64,000 nucleotides of DNA from RH-AL1 sp964244495 (GTDB taxonomy: Bacteria > Pseudomonadota > Alphaproteobacteria > Rhizobiales > Beijerinckiaceae). Below, in pieces: positions 25,129 to 32,816 of this stretch. The first letter of the stretch is position 1; each line of letters starts with the position of its first letter. Location: assembly GCA_964244495.1 (NCBI GenBank), contig CAXTIU010000007.1, positions 116,116 through 180,115 on the forward strand, read 5' to 3'. Position numbers and translations under genes: made by a program. A model generated the notes under the pieces. It was given only the letters and a program-made list of their open reading frames with translations. It did no database searches and had not been told where the DNA came from.

Positions 25129-25842
25129 TCACGAGCCGGCCTTTCTCGACGCGGCGGCGACAACCGCCGTCCACGTCAGCAGCGCCGACGCGAAGGCTGC
25201 CGCGACGACCAGCGCGAGCCCCGCGTCGTGCCGCGTCACCAGAGCCCCGGCGACCCCGCCGAGCACCAACCCGAGCCACAGGGCGGCGAAGGGGAGGAGG
25301 TCGCCTAGGGGTTGCGCGCCGCGCAGCGCGCCGGCGAGCGTCCGCCCGACGTGGACCAGCGTTCCCGTCACGTAGGTCAAGGCGACGCTGATTCCGTCCG
25401 CCTTGTGCACGGAAGCGTTCTGCACCCCCATCGCCAGGCCGAGCAGCGAGGCGACCGACGCGCCGCCGTGGCCGAGGCCGACGGCGACCCACAGGCACAG
25501 GGCTTCCAGCAGCAGCACCAGCGGCCGGCCCCAGCGTTTGTCGATGGCTCCGACGAGTTCGCCGAGCGTGACGCCGCCGACGAACACGAGGATCGCGCGA
25601 GCGACGCCCACGACGTGCGCGCTTCCCGCCGCGACATCGACCGCCCCCTCCGTGCTGTTGCCGCTCATGAAGGACACGAACAGGCCGTCGAAGGCGAGGA
25701 AGCCGGTCGCGTCGACGAAGCCGGCGAGGGCGGCGAGGCAGATCGCGAGGGCGAAGGCGTGGGCCTTGATCGGCGATCCGCCCGCGCCGATGGCGCCGCT
25801 TACCGCCGGCATCGGCGGCGTTGATGTCGTCGACGGTGACAT
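25129..25842 (-). CDS. DUF1275 (YoaK-like) membrane protein
   Basis: Integral membrane protein of 237 residues with six hydrophobic helices. DUF1275 features are visible: GFVDATGFLAFDGLFVSFMSGNST near the first helix and MGVQNASVHKADGISVALTYVTGTLV in the middle. Function is unknown for the family. It is convergent with the glycosyltransferase gene (13 bases apart) and lies beyond the bestrophin remnant on the same strand. Confidence 0.88.
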   Translation of the reverse strand: MSPSTTSTPPMPAVSGAIGAGGSPIKAHAFALAICLAALAGFVDATGFLAFDGLFVSFMSGNSTEGAVDVAAGSAHVVGVARAILVFVGGVTLGELVGAIDKRWGRPLVLLLEALCLWVAVGLGHGGASVASLLGLAMGVQNASVHKADGISVALTYVTGTLVHVGRTLAGALRGAQPLGDLLPFAALWLGLVLGGVAGALVTRHDAGLALVVAAAFASALLTWTAVVAAASRKAGS

Positions 25843-25921
25843 GGGCAGGTCGACATGGGCAACGCGCTCCCGGCTCCTGCCGCCAACGCGCGGTGTCCCG
25901 CGTCGTTTCCCGCGCCCGATC

Positions 25922-26624
25922 CTACTGCAGGACGAAGTTAACGGGTTTCAGGGCCGGCGGCAGGACGGTCTCGCCCAGCGCCGCGCGGATCTCGCGCTCG
26001 GCGGTGCGGATGAGCGCGTCGAGCGGCAGGTCGTTCACGTCGCGGCCGAAGGGGTCCTCCAACTCGTCGCTGAGCGCGTCGAGCCCGAAGAACGTGTAGC
26101 TGACGATCGCCGTGATCAGCGGCGAGGTCCAGCAGGTGGCGTCCGACCTCGACCAGCGCGCTGTCGGTGACGTTGGGCGCGGCGCTTTCCGGGAACGCCG
26201 ACGGCATCCACGGGGCGGCAGCAACGCGCTCGTCCTCGTCGCGCAGCCGCGCCTTGAGGGCGTGGCAGAAGCCGCAGGCCGCCCGCAGCATCGGCGCGTG
26301 CGCGGGGTCGCCGGCGAAGGCTCGGGCCTCGCGCAGCAGGCAGCGCACCTCGACGAGGCGCTGCCCCAGCTGCTTGCGGCCCTCCCACCAGCGATCGTAG
26401 CAGGCGTTGTTGCGGAAGCTCATGAAGATCGACAGCGACAGACCGATCAAGGTGAACGGCGCGGCGCTCGCCTTGGCGAAGAACCGCGGGGCGAGACCCG
26501 CCGCCACGGTGATGAGGGCCGCCCATACGCTGAGGACCAGGAGGCGCACCGCGATGCGCGGCGCGACCGAGCCCCTGAGCGTGAACAAGACGTCCCACAG
26601 CGTCGGCCTCGGTCGGATGATCAT
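25922..26624 (-). pseudogene. Bestrophin family channel, frameshifted and internally deleted
   Basis: The N-terminal part (from ATG 26624) reads TLIGLSLSIFMSFRNNACYDRWWEGRKQLG, a strong bestrophin/UPF0187 signature. Around 26110-26130 the family match jumps to another frame, which ends at 25922 with SPLITAIVSYTFFGLDALSDELEDPFG and LPLDALIRTAEREIR, the C-terminal signature. Between them about 100 residues of the usual family are missing, including the ER-TPLP segment. So both a deletion and a frameshift are present. The first frame alone would give 228 residues with a random Arg-rich tail. A working anion channel is unlikely. Confidence 0.8.
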
Positions 26625-26643
26625 GGAACGGTCAGGGGCGCGT

Positions 26644-27822
26644 TCAGCTCAGCTCGGCCGCGAGGCGATCCATGAAGGCGAGGCACGCGTCGATCTCGGA
26701 CACCGCGATGAACTCGTCGGGCTGGTGCGCCTGGGCGATCGAGCCGGGGCCGCAGACGACCGTCGGGATGCCGGCCGCCTGGAACTGCCCCGCCTCCGTG
26801 ACGAAGGAGACGGTTCCGACGCCGTTCGACCGGGTCAGCGTCTTGGCCAGCGTTTCCGCCGCGGAGCCGGGCTCCGCCGCGAGCCCCGGCACCTCGACGT
26901 CGGACACCGTCTCGACGCCAGCCCGACCGGTGAAGCGGGTCAGGCGGGGGCGCACGACGCGTTCGGCGAAGGCGTCGAGGTGCTTGATGGCGCGCTTGGG
27001 GTCGGCGCCCGGCAGGCCCCTGAACTCCCAGGAGAAGCGGCACGCCTTGGCGAGGATGTTGCGGGCGTGGCCGCCCTCGATCGTCCCGACGTGGACGGTG
27101 GAATAAGGGGGCGTGAACAGGCCGGACGGGTCGCCCTCGCGTTCCAGCTCCGCCTGCAGGGCGTACAGCTCCGCCACCAGGAGGCAGGCGCCCTCGACCG
27201 CGTTGGCCCCGAGCATCGGGTTGGCCGAGTGCGCCTCGTGGCCGCGGACGGTCGTGTGATAGGTGGAGATGCTCTTGTGGGCGTCGACCACCCCCATCAG
27301 CGTCGGCTCGCCGACGATGGCGACCGCGGGCCTCGGCAGGTCGATGCCGAAGCGGCGGATCGTGTCGAGCGGGCCGAGGCAGCCGATCTCCTCGTCGTAG
27401 GAGAGGAGGAGGTGGATCGGCTTCTTCAAAGCGGCGCGCTGGAAGGTCGGCATCATCGCCAACGCGACCGCGTCGAACCCCTTCATGTCGCAGGCGCCGC
27501 GCCCGTACAGCCGGCCGCCATCCTCCCGCAGGGTGAAGGGGTCGCCCGTCCAGTCCTGCCCCTTGACCGGCACGACGTCGGTGTGGCCGGACAGGACCAC
27601 CCCGCCGTCGACGTTCGGGCCGACGGTGGCGAACAGGGCCGCCTTGTCGCCGGCCGCGTTCGGGACGCGGGTGAAGCGGACGTCGCCGTCGCGGAGATAA
27701 GCTTCCACGCGCTCGATCAGGGGCAGGTTGGAGCGGTCGCTCACCGTGTCGAAGCCGACCAGCTCCGCCAGCAGCGCGATCGCGGCGCCGCGCCTGCCGT
27801 CGGCCGGCTCGGCGGGGGTCAA
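26644..27822 (-). CDS. argE: Acetylornithine deacetylase (ArgE-type M20 peptidase)
   Basis: Zinc-dependent deacylase, 392 residues, likely removing acetyl from N-acetylornithine in arginine synthesis. Metal and catalytic motifs of the M20 family are present: SGHTDVVPV, GRGACDMKGFDA, YDEEIGCLG, VGEPTLMG, and the last His in AQAHQPDEF. The TTG start at 27822 overlaps the apaG stop as TTGA, so it follows apaG in one unit; the longer open frame is apaG sequence read out of frame. Succinyl-diaminopimelate desuccinylase is the main alternative, but the GCLGPLD and KSISTYHT segments favour ArgE. Confidence 0.9.
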   Translation of the reverse strand: MTPAEPADGRRGAAIALLAELVGFDTVSDRSNLPLIERVEAYLRDGDVRFTRVPNAAGDKAALFATVGPNVDGGVVLSGHTDVVPVKGQDWTGDPFTLREDGGRLYGRGACDMKGFDAVALAMMPTFQRAALKKPIHLLLSYDEEIGCLGPLDTIRRFGIDLPRPAVAIVGEPTLMGVVDAHKSISTYHTTVRGHEAHSANPMLGANAVEGACLLVAELYALQAELEREGDPSGLFTPPYSTVHVGTIEGGHARNILAKACRFSWEFRGLPGADPKRAIKHLDAFAERVVRPRLTRFTGRAGVETVSDVEVPGLAAEPGSAAETLAKTLTRSNGVGTVSFVTEAGQFQAAGIPTVVCGPGSIAQAHQPDEFIAVSEIDACLAFMDRLAAELS

Positions 27823-28211
27823 TTGAGCACCCGCGCGGCGAAGGGGGAATCGAGCGAGAAGGCCGGGATCACCGCCTCGAACACCGTGCCGCCCTCCTCG
27901 ACGACGCGGTAGGTGCCGGCCATGATGCCCGACGGCGTGGTGAGCGGGCAGCCGGACGTGTAGCGGAACATCTCGCCGGGCTTCAGCACCGGCTTCTCGC
28001 CGACGATGCCCGGCCCGCGAACCTCCTCGAGGTGCCCGTTCGCGTCGGTGATCCTCCAGTGGCGGTCGGTCACCTGCACGGTGGTCTCGCCGCCGTTGGC
28101 GATCTCCACCGTGTAGGCCCACACGTAGTGCCGCTTGCCGGCGTCCGAGCGGTCCGGCATGAACTCGGGCGACACGGTGATCTCGATGTCGCGCGTGGTG
28201 CAGGAGTACAT
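27819..28211 (-). CDS. apaG: ApaG protein
   Basis: A 130-residue beta-sandwich protein of the ApaG/DUF525 family, with a role in divalent-cation tolerance that is still unclear. Visible motifs are YVWAYTVEIANGGETTVQVTDRHWRITDANG, GPGIVGEKPVLKPGE and YTSGCPLTTPSGIMAGTY, all highly typical. Start ATG at 28211. It is the first gene of the apaG-argE pair and has a long, repeat-bearing upstream region. Confidence 0.95.
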   Translation of the reverse strand: MYSCTTRDIEITVSPEFMPDRSDAGKRHYVWAYTVEIANGGETTVQVTDRHWRITDANGHLEEVRGPGIVGEKPVLKPGEMFRYTSGCPLTTPSGIMAGTYRVVEEGGTVFEAVIPAFSLDSPFAARVLN

Positions 28212-28338
28212 GGAGGCGCCGGGGCTCGATCATGGAGGACGCACCGATTGTCTCCGAAGCGCGGGCCTTTGTGAAGGGCCGGCGGTCGGCGGGCGCTTCA
28301 CCGTTTATTCGTCATCTCCACACAATTAAGCGTCAGGA

Positions 28339-28490
28339 TGCGTCATGCGTCAGGATTCGGCCGGAAACGCCTTTGCGAACAAGGATGGACGTTCTCCGGG
28401 TCCCTTCGGGATGCGTCGGGTTCGTGGCTCGATGCGTCAGGAGCGGCGGCGACGAGGCCAGCAACCTGATGCTTCGAGGTAAATATACCT
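28339..28490 (-). repeat. Dispersed intergenic module, copy B (upstream of apaG)
   Basis: On the minus strand: palindrome AGGTATATTTACCT (28490-28477), then GAATCCTGACGCATGACGCA (28358-28339), identical over 20 bases to 1293-1312, then a degenerate third box TGACGCT ending at 28329. Copy A has the same order of parts in the same orientation to its downstream gene. Confidence 0.75.
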
Positions 28491-28496
28491 ATGGCG

Positions 28497-28515
28497 GGCG
28501 TTTAGGTCAAACGCC
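28497..28515. repeat. Small perfect hairpin
   Basis: Seven-base stem GGCGTTT / AAACGCC with loop AGGTC, inside a weaker outer pairing of GCGGG with CCCGC (28495-28530). It may be a regulator site or an RNA hairpin in an apaG leader; it lacks a T-run. Confidence 0.5.
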
Positions 28516-28702
28516 GATCGAACCGCCCGCGCATCGCTCTTCCCCCCCCCCGCTTGGAGCGTCCCGCAACGGCGCCGTCGAGCGCCGGAACGTTCTCGCT
28601 TTCATGCGACACTTGCATGCGGGCGCTCATCTGACATCGTTCGTGGCGCGGTGTGCACCGCTCCCGACGCGACCAGGAAGACCGCCCGTCCGTCGCCGCC
28701 GC

Positions 28703-29779
<1,077 letters not shown>

Positions 29780-29964
29780 CGGCCCTGAGGTAGCGGACCC
29801 GGTGGACCGGAACAAGGCTCGCGCCGCCGCCGGTACCCCCTTCCCTTCCTCCCCTCCCCGCCGAAGGGAGGGAATTAAGTTCGATGCGAACCTTGATTCG
29901 TCGGGTCCGCTTCACGCTCGCTTAATGCACTTCCCGTCTTCTATCGTACAAAGGAGAAGCGGCT

Positions 29965-30432
29965 ATGTCTGTCACGAGACTCGTCTATATCAGCGAAAAC
30001 CAGATCGACTCCGCCGGAGGGTCCATCGTCAAGCAGCTCGGCGAGATCCTGCGGGCGTCCAAGCAGAACAACGAGCGCCTCGGCATCACCGGCGCGCTCG
30101 TCTTCGACGACATGTGGTTCCTGCAGGTGCTCGAAGGCGACCGGCGCGCGATCTGGCGACAGTTCGAGCACATCAACAACGACGAGCGGCACGCCAACGT
30201 GATGCTGGTCGAGATGAAGGACGTCGAGCGGCGGATCTTCGGCAATTGGTGGATGGGCCTCGCCACGCGCAACGCCGCGACCGAGCACCTTTTCGAGCCC
30301 TTCACCAAGAACGGCCGGCTGCTCGCCGACGAGATGAGCGCCGCCGCCATCCTCGCCCTGATGGTGGCGCTGACGCAGCACGGCCTGTCGCGGGACCTGT
30401 CGGGCGGTGTCGCGACGGACGTGGCGGCCTAG
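29965..30432 (+). CDS. BLUF-domain blue-light sensor
   Basis: Flavin-binding photoreceptor of 155 residues. The BLUF core is residues 4-100: Tyr8 in RLVYIS, Asn35/36 in SKQNNERLGITGAL, Gln54 in FLQVLEG, and the NWWMG segment that supplies the Trp/Met near the flavin. The last 45 residues form a helical tail with no output enzyme, so it must act by protein contact, like short BLUF proteins such as PixD and BlrB. A strong Shine-Dalgarno AAAGGAG precedes ATG 29965. It is convergent with the photolyase-like gene, overlapping it by 4 bases. Confidence 0.93.
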   Translation: MSVTRLVYISENQIDSAGGSIVKQLGEILRASKQNNERLGITGALVFDDMWFLQVLEGDRRAIWRQFEHINNDERHANVMLVEMKDVERRIFGNWWMGLATRNAATEHLFEPFTKNGRLLADEMSAAAILALMVALTQHGLSRDLSGGVATDVAA

Positions 30433-31709
30433 GCGCCCGGACGATCCGGCAGCGCTTCCTCCGCCAGGATGCCCGAAACCCCCTCCTTGAAGGCGAAGTA
30501 ACCCTTGGTGGCGTAGGGCCAGAACCTCCCGTCCCACGGCCTTCGGCGGCGCGTCAGCGCGAGGCCGGCGGCCGGCAGGGCCGCGCCGAGCGCCGCCAGC
30601 GCGTCGGCGACCGGGCCGACCGGCGCGTAGGGGGTGACGACCTCCCGCGCTCCCGCCGCCTCGGCCGCCCGGACGATGCCCTCGGCGCCGAGGCCGTCGA
30701 GGACCGTGGCGGGGCAGGCGAAGTGCGCGCGCGCGCGCGCGGCGGCGTCATCGGCGGCATCGTGGAGGAAGACGCGCGCCTTGTCGCCGAACGGCCAGGC
30801 CACGCCGGCTCCGCGCGTCACCACGACGGCACGGACGTCCGCGCCGGCGGCGATCAGGGTTTCCGGGGACATGTCCTCCCCGCTCACGAGCAGCAGCGCC
30901 GGGGCCTTGGGGAGGCCGGGCACGACATCGGGCAGGGTACGCGGCTGGGGCAAGGGCGGCTCGTCCAAGGCCGTCGCGCGCGTCGCGAGCCCCGCCGGCC
31001 GGTAGCGCCCTTCGGTGTGGCGCGCGATGTTGTCGGCGGTGGCGAGATAGGTTTTCCCGCGCGTCTGCAGCCCCGCCACCCAGCGCCAGGACAGGGTGTT
31101 GGACGCCGGGTCCGCGTCGAGGAGGTGGCGCAGGAAGAAGTCGGCGCCGAGCACCCAGGGGAGACGCAGGGTGAAGATCCAGATGGAGGCGAACCACATG
31201 CGGGCGTGATTGTGCATGTAGCCGGTCGCGACGAGTTCGCGCGCCCAGTCGTCGAAGCCGACGATGCCGGTCGCGCCGGCCTCGGCCCGCTCGACGGCCT
31301 TGGTCAACCCGCCCTTGGCCCCGGCGCGCGCCGCGTCGCGCTCGGCGACGAAGCGCGCCCAAACCTCGGGGCGCATCTCGAGCCAGCCCTTCCAGTAGGT
31401 GCGCCAGAGCACCTCCTGGATGAACTTGCCCGCCGCCTCGGCACCGTGGCGCTCCAGCGCGGCGGCGACGACCTCGCGCTCGGTGACCAGGCGGTAGCGC
31501 AGGTAGCGCGACAGCATCGACACGTTGGCGCGCGCCTCCGGCCCGCCGTCGGCGTTGCGGTCCTCGGCGTAGGCGTGGCCGGCGCGCGGCACGAAGTCGG
31601 CGAGCCGGCGCAGGCCCTCCGCGCGCGTGGCGGGGACATCGGCGAGTGGGACATGCGCGGCGGCGTGCGGTGGGATGGTCACGGGTTCACCCCTCGAAGG
31701 AATTTTCAT
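30429..31709 (-). CDS. Photolyase/cryptochrome-like FAD-binding protein with reversed domain order
   Basis: A 426-residue protein. Residues about 60-240 match the FAD-binding helical domain of photolyases: VSMLSRYLRYRLVTERE, FIQEVLWRTYWKGWLE, TGYMHNHARMWFASIWIFT, LLDADPASNTLSWRWVAGLQ. In normal photolyases an alpha/beta antenna domain comes first; here the N terminus is only about 60 residues and an alpha/beta-like region (about 268-415) follows the FAD domain, ending TKGYFAFKEGVSGIL. So the order looks permuted. DNA repair and light signalling are both possible. ATG 31709 is chosen; the frame extends to 31784. A (GC)8 tract lies in the C-terminal part. Confidence 0.8.
   Translation of the reverse strand: MKIPSRGEPVTIPPHAAAHVPLADVPATRAEGLRRLADFVPRAGHAYAEDRNADGGPEARANVSMLSRYLRYRLVTEREVVAAALERHGAEAAGKFIQEVLWRTYWKGWLEMRPEVWARFVAERDAARAGAKGGLTKAVERAEAGATGIVGFDDWARELVATGYMHNHARMWFASIWIFTLRLPWVLGADFFLRHLLDADPASNTLSWRWVAGLQTRGKTYLATADNIARHTEGRYRPAGLATRATALDEPPLPQPRTLPDVVPGLPKAPALLLVSGEDMSPETLIAAGADVRAVVVTRGAGVAWPFGDKARVFLHDAADDAAARARAHFACPATVLDGLGAEGIVRAAEAAGAREVVTPYAPVGPVADALAALGAALPAAGLALTRRRRPWDGRFWPYATKGYFAFKEGVSGILAEEALPDRPGA
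30725..30740. repeat. (GC)8 dinucleotide tract inside the photolyase-like gene
   Basis: Eight GC dinucleotides in a row within the C-terminal coding region (minus strand AAARARAHF). Slippage by one unit would shift the frame and remove the last 95 or so residues. Confidence 0.85.
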
Positions 31710-31874
31710 CGCCCGCATCAGCAGAAGGACGCCGGCGATGGCCAGCATTCGCGGTGTCGCAGACCGGTCGTCGGCCCGCGACATGGCTTCGCGCCCGTCC
31801 GGCTTGGGCGGCGCGCGTTGTGGGGTAAGGTCGCTTCTCGCCGGGCGTCAGCCGCTCGGAGGGAGGGACGACGA

Positions 31875-32810
31875 ATGACCATCGCGATCGTCGGGGCGGG
31901 AATCGCCGGCCTCGCCTGCGCGCAGAGGCTCGTCGCCTCGGGTCGACCCTGCACGCTGTTCGACAAGGGGCGTCGGCCGGGCGGCCGACTGTCCACCCGG
32001 CGGATGGCGACGCTTCTGGGCGAGGCGACCTTCGACCACGGCGCCCAGTACTTCACCGTCCGCGATCCGGCGTTCCGCGCGCGCGTCGAGGCGTGGCGCG
32101 ACCAAGGTCTCGCCGCGCCATGGCCGGCGGCCGGCCACGACGCCTTCGTCGGCGTGCCGGCGATGGACGCGCCGGTCGCCGCCATAGCCGGCGCCCTCGA
32201 CGTGCGGCCGGCCCGCCGCGTCGACGCGCTGCGCCGCGAGGCGGGGGGATGGCGCCTCGCGGGCGAAGGCATCGGCGACGAACCCTACGAGGCGGTGGTC
32301 GTCACCGTCCCGGCCGAGCAGGTCGGCGCCCTGGTGGCGCCGTGGGACGCGGGCATGGCGGCGCGCGCGGCGGCGGTGCGCTCCGAACCGTGCTGGACGC
32401 TCATGGCCGCCTTCGCCGAGCGTCTGCCGATCGCGGCCGATGTGGTGAAGCATCGCGGCGCGATCGGCTGGGCGACCCGCAACAACGCCAAGCCGGGACG
32501 CTCCGGGCCGGAGGCCTGGGTGATCCAGGCCGGCGCGGACTGGTCGCGCGCGCACCTGGAGATGGAGCCGGCGGAGGCGACGGCGGCCGTGCTCGACGCC
32601 TTCGCGCGGGCGGTGGACATCGCGGTGCCGGAGCCGATGGCGGCGGCGGCCCATCGCTGGCGCTACGCCAGGTCGGGCGAGGGCGGCCCCGGTCCGATGT
32701 GGAACGCCGCGCTCGGGCTCGGCGCCTGCGGCGACTGGGCGATCGGGCCGAGGGTCGAAAGCGCCTGGGCGTCGGGGCACCGGCTGGCCGGCGCCATGCT
32801 GGCGGGATGA
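31875..32810 (+). CDS. Renalase-like NAD(P)/FAD-dependent oxidoreductase
   Basis: A 311-residue flavoprotein of the COG3380 type. The N-terminal dinucleotide fold shows IVGAGIAGLACAQRL; GRLSTRR and FDHGAQYFTVRDPAF follow, as in renalase and related amine oxidases. The C-terminal FAD contact ALGLGACGDWAIGPRVESAW is intact. The substrate is unknown. GGGAGG precedes ATG 31875; the much longer open frame upstream is non-coding. It is divergent from the photolyase-like gene with 165 bases between; genes of this family often sit beside photolyases, which supports a shared light or flavin function. Confidence 0.9.
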   Translation: MTIAIVGAGIAGLACAQRLVASGRPCTLFDKGRRPGGRLSTRRMATLLGEATFDHGAQYFTVRDPAFRARVEAWRDQGLAAPWPAAGHDAFVGVPAMDAPVAAIAGALDVRPARRVDALRREAGGWRLAGEGIGDEPYEAVVVTVPAEQVGALVAPWDAGMAARAAAVRSEPCWTLMAAFAERLPIAADVVKHRGAIGWATRNNAKPGRSGPEAWVIQAGADWSRAHLEMEPAEATAAVLDAFARAVDIAVPEPMAAAAHRWRYARSGEGGPGPMWNAALGLGACGDWAIGPRVESAWASGHRLAGAMLAG

Positions 32811-32816
32811 GGCCCG

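Larger units (their letters stand above)
28212..28702. other. Intergenic region apaG-prfA with palindromes and repeats
   Basis: 491 bases without a credible gene; a long plus-strand frame here has no family-like features. It holds copy B of the dispersed module (28339-28490), two adjacent palindromes (28477-28490, 28497-28515), extra TGCGTCA boxes (for example 28433-28439), and a run of ten C at 28542-28551. In many alphaproteobacteria prmC follows prfA at this place; it is not here. Confidence 0.6.
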
